Of a DNA stretch of 64,000 nucleotides, positions 35,310 through 46,910 are shown in pieces (within the stretch, counting starts at the first letter, position 1; each line of letters opens with the position of its first letter). A program made the position numbers and the translations under genes. The notes beneath the pieces are model-generated. The model did not search any database. It saw nothing but the letters and a program-made list of their open reading frames with translations, and was not told the origin of the DNA. Source of the stretch: Puccinia triticina (Eukaryota > Basidiomycota > Pucciniomycetes > Pucciniales > Pucciniaceae); the NCBI RefSeq assembly GCF_026914185.1, contig NC_070561.1, forward strand, positions 5,952,001 through 6,016,000, read 5' to 3'.

Positions 35310-37250
35310 TTACTCATCACTATTCGGTACAGAGGCAAGCAGTCAGTCAAGGTTTAGTACTTGTTTTTAAGCTTCAGACCATCCCGGCAAGCGTTCCTCA
35401 AAGCGGGGGGGGGACTTCTTCTGCAATATGACTGTTGAACAATGTTCAGTCATCCGGTCAATAAACACTACCACATGGGATAACGGTGCCAAGCCGCCAG
35501 TTTATACTTGAAGTGTCATTTCAAAAGACAGCTGTAATACAGCCACCAGATTGTTGGCCAACTTGATATCACTGTTTCTGATTTGGGAAACCCAAGCAAT
35601 ACTGTACTTTTTATCACACTGCCATTCAAAACTGGATAGAGAGGATTAAGAAAATCTATATGATGATAGATATAAACTTGAATTACATTGCAGTTAGACA
35701 CCTAAGGATCCCTTTGAGTTGCACTAGAGTTGAGTTCCACCTTGTAGGTACATCTTGTTCAACATTTTGTGGTTTTTCACAGTTTTTCTTCTTGCACAAG
35801 TCAATGAATAAAGATTTTGAGTTTGGTGATTTATTAAGCTTTTGGGCAATAAATTGTAACTAGAATTAGCAAGATGATTAGTGCCAATCTATCACCAAAG
35901 TAGCAGAATAAATAGCTGACCTTTGCCAGAGTCTGCTGACTTGATTTTGAGGTGTATTGATTGTCTTCATCTTCCTTGCTTATATTTTCTATGTTTTCAT
36001 TGTCCAACTCATCCACGTCCCCAACATTGGCCACATCACCAAACATATCAGTTGGAATCTCTTCTTCATCTCCTGAGTTAAATAAATCTTTGCCTCTGCA
36101 GTAACTGGAGCAGAGGGGGGGATAAATTCAGCTGAAGGATGCAGAAGAGAAAGAGAAAAGCTTACAGTGCAATCTTCTTTCCAGAATCTTGTTCCCAGTC
36201 ATTGGTCTTGCTGTTGGACATATCATTAAGTTTTTTACTTGGCTTTTTGGTCCCAGCTTTCTTGCTCCTCTTGAGTCCAAACGGTCTTAGTATGGCTTTG
36301 CAAATGATATTCAGTACATGTGCATAGAAGAGAATTCATTGGGCATCTGCTTTGAAGTTCGGCCACTTCAGCTTCTTTAACTCATTGATCATGACCATAT
36401 TGTTTGATGCGTTATTGGAAACTATACCACATATCTGGACAATATAAACTCATCAGCTGTTTTGATCAATTGATTAATGTACAGTAGCAAAAAAAATAAT
36501 ACCTTGTCTTCAATCTCAAACTTATCAACAATCAATTGAACTGCTTCCGCCAAGTACTTGCCTGTGTGGCTCTGAGATAACTTGACAAAGTCAAGAGGCA
36601 TTGCTTCAAAGTTGGGCTTACAGCCAATATATTACTACTCCAATGATATCAAATCCGTTTGGAGATTGCCAAGCCTTGACACCAAGATACAATGCTCCAG
36701 TATGAATCTGAATATCAATCATATTCAAAAAGTTTAGCTGAAAAGAATGCCAACACAATACAAGGGAGAAGGGTTGACTAACCTTCAGATCGGATTTCAG
36801 GTTCTCTTGAACGGCGGAGTATAGTTGATGAATTGACTTTGAGAGAAATTGACGGTTAGGTAAGTTCTTGACAACCGTTGGGTGCAAGAGACTCTTTGTC
36901 TTTGAATACGGAAAAAGGTTGTGCCGACTTGGCACACCAGATCACACACATTTGTGTGACCCAAAGAGGGGTGGGCCAAACAGTTATCTTCTTGAGAGGG
37001 GGGGAAATCATTAAATCAGCTTACCTTATTGCGGGTTGATATTGCCAGTTCCCGTGATACCAAGTGATGCAAGACTGCGGCTGCCGTCAGCCTGGCTCTG
37101 TTGCTTCAAGCAGACCGCTGGATGTTTCAGCAGGTTGCTACAAGACAAGTTGGTTGTGAGTTGATTGATTTTGTTTCCACACCTGTGATGATGAACCCTT
37201 GTGAGATAATATGCAGATTGAAGCGGTCCAAATAAGCAAATACTCACATC
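35310..37250 (-). pseudogene. hAT-family transposase relic
   Basis: Reading down the minus strand, a possible BED-type zinc-finger remnant (NLLKHPAVCLKQQSQ, then SLASLGITGTG, about 37050-37150) is followed by LLHPTVVKNLPNRQFLSK (about 36850). Then comes KAWQSPNGFDIIGVVIYW (about 36640), typical of the hAT catalytic region. After it read DFVKLSQSHTGKYLAEAV (about 36570), ICGIVSNNASNNM (about 36410; D to N at the usual TDNAS position), KEDEDNQYTS and VPTRWNSTL (about 35735), the hAT hallmark before the insertion/dimerisation region. GT..AG introns seem present near 36790-36700 and 36510-36430. Stops and frame changes make it non-functional. It could once have driven the hAT-like MITEs here, but no shared termini were found. 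Confidence 0.8.
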
Positions 37251-37481
37251 TTACATGAATACACAATCATTCAGAGACCATGCTTATCAAGCTGTTGGGA
37301 TAGCTGCAAAACGTGGTAAGATGCGTAACTGGAACTATTGGCAGTCTTGGCAATTTTTTGTGCTTGGAATGTGATTTTTGCAAGGTCAGGGGGGTGGAAT
37401 AGGGCAGCAGAGTCAAAAAAGAGGTGAGGGCTTACTTAGTTCTTCTTGATCAGTCATTGGCCTCAAAACCTGGCTTACACC

Positions 37482-37635
37482 AACATTGGGTAGCTACGTT
37501 ACTGATAACGGTAACGTAATAATTTTCCTGCCGTTCCAGTTACTGTTAGCGTAATGGCGGTGCGTTACGTTATCACATTGATGTAATAGCATTTTTCAAT
37601 GCTAGTTATGTTATCAAAGCTCCCAGAGCGCCGTA
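37482..37635. mobile_element. hAT-like MITE, copy A, left part (interrupted by Helitron 5)
   Basis: The left terminus TTGGGTAGCTACGTTAC is preceded by CTTACACC (37474-37481). The partner right end is 9.8 kb away at 47471-47692 and is followed by CTTCCACC (47693-47700), an 8-bp duplication with one difference. Removing Helitron 5 gives a 376-bp element, the size of its relatives (354 and 410 bp). Confidence 0.8.
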
Positions 37636-37799
37636 TCCAAGTCTATTAAAGCCACAGAAATCATTGACCAAAAAAAAAAAAAATCATGGGTTCCCCCTCC
37701 AATTGTACAAATTTACAAAAAAAATTCAAAGGGTTGTGGCAATTTACTATAAAATTTACAAAAAAACCAAACACTCCGCCAATTTTTGACAGCCACATG

Positions 37800-38065
37800 C
37801 AAATCTCAAACAGCCTTCCAACATCAGCAGTGCTGTGCCACAGGCTCAGCCCCCAGCCTGCGTCAATCGCACGGGTCAAAAGGACTGGATGTGAAGGCCC
37901 CCGGCCCGCAGCAAAAGCTACTTGCCAGTGGGGGGCCCACTCTTTGCAACTCAAACTGTGCAACTGCTACAGCGGAGAAGTCAAGCGCGACAGATATCTG
38001 GAATTACAGCATCTCCGACCGCGCTGGGGGATCATCGACAAATCACCTCGCCTTTTAAGGGAATC
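37800..38065 (+). promoter_or_regulatory. Diverged Helitron 5' module upstream of the Helitron 5 genes
   Basis: It contains ACTGTGCAACTGCTACAGCGG (about 37957), the counterpart of the CTGCGCAAGTGCAACAGC box of Helitrons 2-4, at 314 bp from the 5' end as in Helitron 4. A CTTTTAAGGG site (about 38051) stands where the others have TATA. A possible 5' UTR intron (38601-38654, GTATGT..CTAAC..TTAG) follows before accessory gene A. Confidence 0.4.
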
Positions 38066-38801
38066 ACTTTTCTCCGTCGAACTTCATCCCGCAAGGTATC
38101 TAAATTTTGCCCTTGACTACTGCACCCCCGGCAACTCGGCGCTGACCCCCCCGCTAATTACCGCCAACAAAACACTACAACGGCATATTTGAACTCCTAC
38201 ATAGTGCCCCAATCAGGGTTGATCAGATATGCTGCACCCCTGACGACGGCTGAAACCACTACCTCGCTTTCCCCCGGCAAACCACACTCGAGGAAAACCC
38301 TGGACTGAACGGATTCCGCAAGTAACAAAGTCAACCAAGCCAGCTGCCGCCACAAGCATCTATCCAGTGCCAGTTGGCCCAGGCCCGTCCTTTCATCAAG
38401 GTTACCTTTGCCAAGCAGAACACTAATGTGTGTGGCCAACTTTACCAAGGACCCATTGCTACCACCACTTGCCGGGGCAGTCGAATCACGGGTTGACCTC
38501 CCCGCCGTCATTCGCCTCAATCCCCATAGCCCAGTCTACGGTTGCGACGCCACCGCGTCGCGGTTCTCAAGAAATCCCTTTGGTCTTCAAGGCGACAACA
38601 GGTATGTTCCACGAAACCGATTCCTCTTTAAATAACGCTAACTTTCACTATTAGTCGAATCCGTACTCACTTACTCAACCGCAACCTCATCCATTGCATA
38701 TCAAAACCTACCACCAATCTAAGCTTCAACCAACCAAAAACTTTCCCGTTCATCCGATTGTCATTTACGGCAATTAAATACCTGGTTCAAGTTCTCACGT
38801 T

Positions 38802-40172
38802 ATGTCGGCTATTCGCACTCCAAACCATCCCACGGCCTTCACCGGTCACTTTGCTCCCATTGAAGAGGTAAGCCCGTTTTCCTATTTCTGTTTAAGCACC
38901 TGTCTGACAAATCTCACTATGCAGTCTACAGTCGAGGCCGTTCGAGCCAATCAGTACGGATATGTTAGAACTCCAAGCTACTTCCAGTGCGGCGGATTTG
39001 ACTACGTTAAGAGCGAGAACTTCGAGGTCCAGCTTCTTACCAACACCGCACTTAACCATACTCTGAGTTCAAGCTCAGTTTATGCTATAAGCGGCAAACT
39101 CATCACGATGAACAATGGTTCAACTCCCGTTCTTTCATACGCACACAAAACTGTGACACGTATTGGCGAAACGGGCCCCGATCAACCAGACCTCACCAAC
39201 AAAACAAACGTCACAGGCCTCGGTATGGTTATAGATTGGCGGGAAGTCGTTTCAACTTCGCCTGACGCAGGGACTTGACTAGAAGTGACAGTTGCTCATT
39301 GCAATTGGGACAGCGAGGTCCGTTTTCTAGCCGCAGCCCCCCATTGAACTCACCAACTGATTTAACAAACCTTTCCCAGCATCGGTGCCACCGCCGTTTT
39401 AACATCAAGTACATCGTGCCCGGCACAAAGAACTTAGTTAAAGCTCATACTTTGTATCAAGTTGGTCACGAAGTCTACATTATTGGCCGGCTGGTCGATT
39501 TTGAAATGGAAACTCATACCGCCGTCGTTGTGGTTAGTACATATCTGACGCATATGACCCATAATGCTTAACAAACTCAAAATTACTAACTGATTATAAT
39601 TAAACTCTTAGGTCTCTTCTGTGAGTATTACTAACGGGCATCAACTTGGGCGTAGTGCTTGCACTACGTCCCCCAGCGTCTCCTCCGGTAATGGGTTTAA
39701 GATGTACGTTTGTCGAATTGATCCTTATTCCTATAGCCACTGACCATTACCTGTTTGCAGAATAAAATTCACCCCAAGCCCAATCAGCTCATCTAACAAT
39801 ACTCCTGAGCCCAAACCGTCTACATCCAAGTTAAATGTGAATCGCGACAAGAAGTCCACTGCTGATCAACCCCCCCAACCAGAACCAAGCAAACCTAATG
39901 TCACTGTAATCGCCGACCACAACCCTTCTCCCAAGGCAACCGTTGATCGATTCGCAGGGGGTGCAAAAAATTCTAAAAAGGGAAAGGCCGTCAAACCCGC
40001 GACTCCAGAGGATTCGGACAACGGAGATAATGACAAATCTGATGACGAAGTAAATGATGAAGACGAGGAGAACTGCGAAGAGGAGGAACGAACCGAAATT
40101 GCTAAGCCTAAACGTGGTTGTCCTTGCAAGGACATCTTGAAAGAGGCCGCGAAGCAAATGAAGAAGTATTAA
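38802..40172 (+). pseudogene. Helitron accessory gene A, possible OB-fold ssDNA-binding protein (one in-frame TGA)
   Basis: Five exons can be joined in frame: 38802-38867, 38925-39317, 39380-39532, 39612-39703 and 39761-40172 (371 codons). The introns are 57-79 bp with GT..AG ends and CTAAC/CTGAC branch words. The only break is TGA at 39276-39278. The N-terminal half has NVTGLGMVIDWREV and LEVTVAHCNWDSE. The middle has FNIKYIVPGTKNL and YQVGHEVYIIGRLVDFEM, a glycine-punctuated beta pattern that suggests an OB fold. The C-terminus is a charged linker (SDNGDNDKSDDEVNDEDEE) ending in a basic tail (AKPKRGCPCKDILKEAAKQM). The likely role is ssDNA binding during Helitron replication, by inference. 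It lies 606 bp upstream of RepHel on the same strand, and gene B looks like its paralogue. Confidence 0.6.
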
Positions 40173-40777
40173 CGGCCGTATAGCTGTAGTGTTTCCGAAT
40201 CCAAGACCGACGTATCCGTCTCAGCGAGTCACAACTTATCTGAACTATACGTACGCGCATGCGACAATAACGGCAGAAGACGCTTTTTCCCCTTATACTT
40301 GTTTTAACTTAGCCGCTTTACTTGTTGTGCTTCAGTGGCATCAATACTTTTAAAATGTTGTTTTATGGCCGTGCAAATGTTTCACTCACCTTTCAAATGA
40401 TAATTCAGATTCTCATCTCCTTGATATTCACTTACGTACGACTTTATGAGAAACAGTCACACAAGCTTGTGTAAAACTGTAATTCCCTTTAATTGTTACA
40501 ACAGGAGTTGCCTGTTCTTGGTTAGCAACAAGATTAAGCTTGACTATTTGGTAAGGTGCCATGACGTTGACGAGTTGTCTCATTTTCATCAAAACGGAGC
40601 TTGAGGAAAGTTGACAAATTGTAGCCCAAATTGACGTTCAACGAGTGATTATAATGTTTAGTGGCGTGCAATTGTGTACAACATGTCAAGTGAAATGAAT
40701 TTGAGATTACCTGAGGTTATCTCACGAGCTCATATTAACCCACAATTGATCTGAACGTCCTTGCCCAACACATCAAG

Positions 40778-43700
40778 ATGAAAGTCACCACCAGTACCCA
40801 CCCCGATTACGAATCTCTAATTTTGACGATCGCCAAATATTCTTTTCCGCATTACCTCGGGAGGCGCAACAACATCTGCAACGGTTGCTTTGCCTTTCAC
40901 TGGAACGACGAATCAACTTTGGCCAATCGTAAAAAACAAACAAAACTTTATACAATGTGCTGTCCAAAGAATAAAGTTTCATTACCTTCTGTCGACCGAA
41001 GTGCGCAAAGGTATCCGAGTCTCATCCGCGGTCTCTTGACCGACAAAAATCAACGTGATTTATTTTAACATCAATTTAAGTAGTCAATATAACATGGCCT
41101 TTGACTAACTGATTGACTATCACCAGGATCGTTGGATTTTCAACAGCTTACGCGGATGTATAATAACGCCCTATTGTTCACGTCGCTAGGAGCAAACATC
41201 GACTACTCCGTGGCTGGGCCGATGAACGTCAATGTTTGCAAGATTTCCGGGGCTCTAACTCACCGGATATCCAGCATTGAACCGGCCTCCGACGATCCAG
41301 GTTTTTGCCAGATTTACGTTGTCGGGAACCGAGGAATCGAAGAAGCACAATTCTGTATTACTCAAGCGCAAGGCCGAGGGGGGAATACAGGACTGGCAGC
41401 TCGAATGGATCCTCAAATCGTGCTTGAACTAATGGACTTACTCACCAAAATTAACCCATACGCTCAACGGTTCTGCTCCGTGATCGACGTTCTTCAAAGG
41501 GCGAACGCAAAGACCTTCAAACTCCAGGGGGTGCCAACGCCGGGGGCGGACCCAAAGCGCTATAATTGTCAAACAATTGATGAGGTGGCCATTGTGGTCC
41601 AGGGAAACGGCGATATTATAAGTGAACGGCAGATTCTTCTCCACCACCATGATGATGGTCTTGAATTCATCTCAAACCTGCACTCGGCTTACCTCCCGCT
41701 CAGGTATCCTTTGTTCTTTCCGTAGGGAGAACAACAGTGGGATAAGTTATACCGTGCGACAACATCGCGAGGTAAGCTACGCCGTCCAACTTTATAATAA
41801 TCAGGTGATCCGAACGGTTCTGACATTTTTGTTTAGTCGATAACCGGAAAGTAGGATCGCTTGAATGGTTCTCCTTCATGCTTTTTCGGCGCCGGAAAAA
41901 ATTTTCACCGATCCTAGCCGGCCGGTCCCTTTTTCAAGAAATATTAGTCGACATGTATGCATGTGTCAAAAATCAGCAAACCTCATTTATAAAAAACAAT
42001 CAAGTAAAACTCAAAGCAAGCCAGTACAATAAACTTGTCAAGTCTCTTGAAAACAAAAAAGAAGCGTCAGGTCAAACTGTTATTTTACCATCAACTTTTA
42101 TAGGTAGTCCGCGATGCATGCAGCAACTCTATCAAGATGCTATGGCGCTTTGTAGAAAGTTTGGCCCCCCTTCCTACTTCATAACGATGATGGCAAACCC
42201 GAATTGGCAGGAGATCTTGGACAAGACACCCCTCGGCGAAAAGTCTTTTGACCATCCGACCGTTGTTGCAAGGGTGTTTTACCTCAAGATGAAGGAGTTG
42301 ATTTTACAACTTGTTAAGCTTGAGCGGTTTGGCCGGGTTGTAGCTTACGTATGGACAGTCGGATTTCAGAAACGGGGATTGCCCCCTTTACACTTGATGA
42401 TAACCGTTGACGAGAATGACGTCCCATCATCGCCTGAAGACATTGACAATATGATTTCCGCTGAGCTCCTGGATCCAATCAAATTGCCAGTCCTCCACAA
42501 ATTAGTCTGCGAGTTCATGCTGCATGGTCCTTGCGAATTGCGGCCGTGTTGGAACGGCAACGCCTGTAGATTAGGCTTACCTAAGGCGTTTTCTGAGAGG
42601 ACAATCAATGTTGATGGCGCTTATCCTGTATACCTGCGTAGAAATGATGGACGTAGTATCACAAAGCAATGCTCAACATTTGATAATGGTTCAGTTGTTC
42701 CTTATTCACCATATTTAACTCGGATGTTTGAATGCCACATTAATGTGGAAGTTCCAGTCAACACTACCGCTATCAAATATCTATATAAATACATAACGAA
42801 AGGACACGATCGTCTCTCATTAGCAATTGATTCGAATGATGAGGTACAATCATTTATTGAAGGCAGGTACATTGGGCCTTGTGAAGGTAAGCTCCTTGCC
42901 CAATCATTTAGCTGCCAATCTGATGTTTTCCTTCGCAGCCGCCTGGAGGCTTTTCAAAATGCCTTTGTCCGACCGATGGCCCCCCGTAACTCGATTAAGC
43001 ATTCATGAAGAGGGGGAGCAACTGGTATATTTCAAAAGCCAAGATGGACTTGAAGGTCAAATTAACAACGGCAAAGCTACGCAAACGTCTCTGACCGGCT
43101 TCATGCTGCTGAACTTCAAGGATGCTATTGGTGCGGATGGCCGGCACGCAAGAGATTTGTTTTACGAAGACGTGCCGACGTACTTTTGGTGGGACAAGTC
43201 ACACAAAATTTGGGTTCCTTGGAAGACAAAGGACGAGTGTGTTGGCAGAATCTTCTCGGTGTCCTATTTGGCAGGCAAAAGGTTTTACCTGAGGGTTTTA
43301 CTTCTCCATAGGAAGGGCTTCACGTCTTTCATCGAACTGAGGACAGTCAATGGGGAAGTCTCCAATAATTATCAAGACGCGTGTAACCTCTTGGGTCTCC
43401 TTGTAAACGATTTCCTGTACAATGCAGCCCTGAGCAAAGCTGCGGTTGTCCGGAGTGGTTACCAGCTCGCTCAGATGTTTGCTATGATCTGTGTTCATTC
43501 GCCTCCATCGGACCCACTCAAGCTCCTCAACACTCACTACTTATTGTTCACAGACGACCAGCCAAGGATCGATATGCGCCAGCGTTACAGCAAGCGCTTG
43601 AACAACGCAGAGCAAAAGGTCATGGTGTTGTTTCGCCTTGAGGACATTCTGGCGGAAATGGGTAGCAGTCTCAGGTCGTGCGGACTTAATCCTACAAAGA

Positions 43701-45235
43701 AGGAGGCAAGGATGTTGGTTGGGATGAAGTCTGATGATGGCGAGGTCGAAGAGTTATGCGTCACAAGCGCTCGGCTGACCAAAAACAAAAAGAAGTTCAA
43801 CCAGCGCCAGAAGTGCTTTTATTTTAAGGTCAAGAACGCATTGCACCATCGAAGGCGCCAGCTATTTTATCTCGACGGACCTGGTGGGACAGGAAAAACT
43901 TTTTTCCTCAACACCTTAATCAATTTGGCAACTGTGAATGAGTATAACAAGATCGTTGTCGCATCCTCAGGGGTCGCTGCTTTACTCCTGAAATTTGGCC
44001 AAATGGCCCACTCAGCCTTCAAAATCCCGATTGATGCAGCTGCCGGTGTTGAATGTCCTATAGATGAGGATAGTTTCCTTGCGCTTAAGTTGAAGGACGC
44101 GCGACTCATCTTTTGGGATGAAGTCCTCACAATCCATAAGAACGCAATCGAAGCGGTAAATTTGACGCTGAAGCGGATTTGCGGGTCAACAGACGACTTT
44201 GGGGGAAAAGTTGTTATCTTCTTGGGCAACTTTTGGCAAATCTTACCAGTTGTCAAATATAACAAATATCCACTGGCTTCTTTCTCAACAATTAAATTGT
44301 CAACGCTTTGGGATAACATTTCACCATTTAATTTGGACGTAAATATGCGCCTGGCCAATGCAATAGCTTCACCAGAAAAAAAAAATAACATAGACTTTGC
44401 CGCTTCATTACTTTTGCTAGGCGAAGGAAAACGACAAAAATCAGACTACGCTGTGATTAAACTGCATCACATTAATGTGGCCTCCTATAAGTCTCGGGAT
44501 GAAATGAGGTCCGCATTGATAACGTTTGTTTACGAAGATCTTGTTTTGGTGATATTGGCGAAGGCAGCTACAACTTACCTAAATGAAAGATGTATTCTGG
44601 CTCCGCTAAACAAAGATGTTAAGAAACTCAACGATGAAGTTTTAAGCTTGTTACCAGGTGATTCGGTAACACTAACTTCAATTGAGACGCCAGATCCGGA
44701 CTCGATCTCAAGCTTTCCAGAAGAGTGCCTCAAAAAGTTGTTGTTCTCGGGCTTTCCGGAACACAAGATCAGCATAAAATTGGGGATGCCACTTGTTATA
44801 ATGAGAAACTTGTCGATTGGTGCCGGAATTTGTAACAGTTCACGGATCAGGGTTGTCAACTTTGGGATCGGGTTCATCCAAGGCAGGTTAATGTCAGGTC
44901 CTTTGGCTGGTACCAAAGTAACTCTTCCAAGAATAAAGCTTCAAAACAAGTCAAATGCACGCTCGGGAATGTCTTTGTTTCGTTATCAGTTTCCGGTTGC
45001 GCTGGCCTACGCCATGACAGTGAACAAGAGTCAAGGCCAAACATTAAATAGGGTCGGTATTTATTTGGATTCAGACATATTTTCACACGGGCAGCTTTAC
45101 GTTGCGCTATCAAGAGTATCTGATGTCAACAATCTACTCGTGGTAAAACCAGACTCAAGGAAAGGAGTTGTCAATGTGGTACATAAGTCAATTTTTAAAC
45201 GCCTTCCTTCAAGGTATTTGTTCATTCCCTACTGA
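40778..45235 (+). pseudogene. Helitron RepHel (HUH replicase + Pif1-like helicase), one in-frame TAG
   Basis: Four exons join in frame: 40778-41054, 41127-41771, 41837-42886 and 42939-45235 (1422 codons; introns 72, 65 and 52 bp). N-terminal zinc-finger part: CNGCFAFHWNDE and TMCCPKNKVSLP. Rep domain: FIGSPRCMQQLYQDAMAL, then FITMMANPNW, then the HUH region QKRGLPPLHLMI (residues about 485-496). The catalytic tyrosines are in YLYKYITKGHDR (residues about 622-633). Helicase domain: Walker A GPGGTGKT (residue 971 on), Walker [14 protein letters not shown] at the usual GDFRQ site, and C-terminal [17 protein letters not shown] and [11 protein letters not shown]. Lesions: TAG at 41723-41725 (residue 292, where relatives usually have an aromatic residue before GE), and His to Pro at 42385-42387 in the HUH motif. 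The domain order is that of fungal Helitrons; the start ATG is the first in frame. Confidence 0.92.
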
Positions 45236-45239
45236 ATTG

Positions 45240-46055
45240 TGTGCAAATATTTACTAACCCTGCAATACATTTGAAGATATCCCATAATCAATAGTGACCC
45301 TGAACACTTGCACAATATGATGGCTCAACAAGATGGCTCATTGGAATAAATCAATCCCTAATCTCCGTTGTTCTCTCATATTGAGTATCATTTCTGTTTA
45401 GGTGTATTTGAAGCTTACGTGCGTTGAGCTGCTAATACGCAAATCATGCATGATTTCATGTTACAGTTAAGCTAAATCTATGAGTAAAACAGATGTCTTA
45501 ACAAGGTGGAAGAAAATGAAGCTTAGTCTTATTCGCATGACCGAGTTATGCCTAATCTACCGAACTCATTCCCGCATTGTTTGATTTGTTTGAGTAATGT
45601 TCATGATTGTGTAACTGTTGGTTGTGTGTTTACTGAAAAAACTGATACCCGTGGCATGACGGCAAGGTGGATAAGGGCGCCTAGGGCTTTGAAATTGGGA
45701 TCGCTGTCGCTGAGTGGTTACCGAACTTGCGGTTGAGGCTACAACTCGAGGGTTTCTTGTGCAACGATTGTTGCAGAAGATTCTTGTGCTTAACCCACAC
45801 ACAGGTAGCCAAAGACCACTCTAAGGGTCAAGTCTGGCGTGACCTACGCCGCGTTGGCAAGTTCTGCTCCTACGGCAATGTATCACACTTTGCCTAGGCG
45901 TTTTTTTTTGAGTAGCTGGTCAATTCATGTATAAAGCCTGTGGTAATCGCTGCTATCTTGTGCTCAACTGCTCCCAAACTTAATTTAGCCGACATAAGAC
46001 AGTAAACTTTTGACTTTGCTTCGACTCCCAGGAAAATCACTCGGATAGACCAAAT
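45240..46055. other. Interval between RepHel and accessory gene B
   Basis: About 800 bp with no convincing frame, mixed composition, and a run of T at about 45900. It probably holds the RepHel 3' end and the promoter of gene B. No clear poly(A) or TATA signal could be fixed. Confidence 0.4.
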
Positions 46056-46910
46056 ATGTCACAAAACAATTGTTGCGTTGCGCTGACGACAACTCAAGTT
46101 CCCATTTGCAATAGGTTTTGTTTCAGAGGGCAAGTGGAGATTACAGGCGACGTGAGTTGCTTGCCTGTTAGTGCGCTTAATTGGCCGTTAACTTATTCTT
46201 GATTGTTTGTTTGGAGGCTTCGGAGGAAGAGGATAACCACGGTATAGCCAAGACTACTTGGAAGCTATCTTGCTTGTAACGGACAAGATACAGAAGGTCG
46301 ACGTGGATTTTGGGTCAACTTTGGGTCAAACGTTTTTGAAGGGAGGAACCTGCGCGTTGGATACACCTATTCGATGCGGGGATCTATTGTAAGGTCGGAT
46401 ACGAGCTCTGTTGTCGAGTTGAGGTTCTACACAGCAGTATTGGCATCGAGGTTATTGCTGAGTCCTGCTAGGCCTCCGTCAGCTCTTATTGTAAACGCGG
46501 TGGGAACAATTGTCAACATGTGGCGATTTGAGTACGGTTTGGATAGAGAATATATTTACTGGTTAATATTGGCCCACGTAGTGGAGGTGAGAGCAATTAA
46601 TATTTTTCCTGATCTTTGTTATGTTTGACTTAATGATGGTGAATGTGTTAGGACCCTTGGACCGAGTTGACCACAAAGTTCATTATAAGGCCATCCGGGT
46701 GTCCTGACATATACTTGGGAGATGATGTTGTCGGCCGTCGAGCGTGGTTTACCGGCCGTCTGAACGGCAGAAATCTTGTCACTGGTGAACCTGTAATACA
46801 TGTAAGATAATTTAATTAACAACACTTGCATGCTGAACTTATAGTTGGGACTTGTTCTATTTAGGTGACGTCGGGCCGGATTGAGTCAGCCTCTATTGAT
46901 ATTTAGGTTT
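46056..46910 (+). pseudogene. Helitron accessory gene B, paralogue of gene A, degenerate
   Basis: A start ATG (46056) gives MSQNNCCVALTTTQVPICNR up to a GTGAGT donor at 46152. After a damaged middle (KIQKVDVDFGSTLGQTFLKG and TPIRCGDL in different frames) a clean part follows. Its exons are about 46374-46586, 46652-46801 and from about 46865. They read ALIVNAVGTIVNMWRFEYG, then LILAHVVE | DPWTELTTKFIIRPSG, then VVGRRAWFTGRLNG, then EPVIH | VTSGRIESASIDI and stop. The motif order and the two intron positions (bars) match gene A (VTGLGMVIDW, WDSE | intron, VGHEVYIIGRLV, VVV | VSSVSITNG). Hence gene B is a duplicated, possibly OB-fold protein on the other side of RepHel. Frameshifts in the 5' half make it a pseudogene, unless introns there were misjudged. 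Confidence 0.5.

Noticed and set aside
43867..44391. 174-codon minus-strand frame
   Set aside because: It lies wholly over the RepHel helicase exon and has no motif; a shadow frame.
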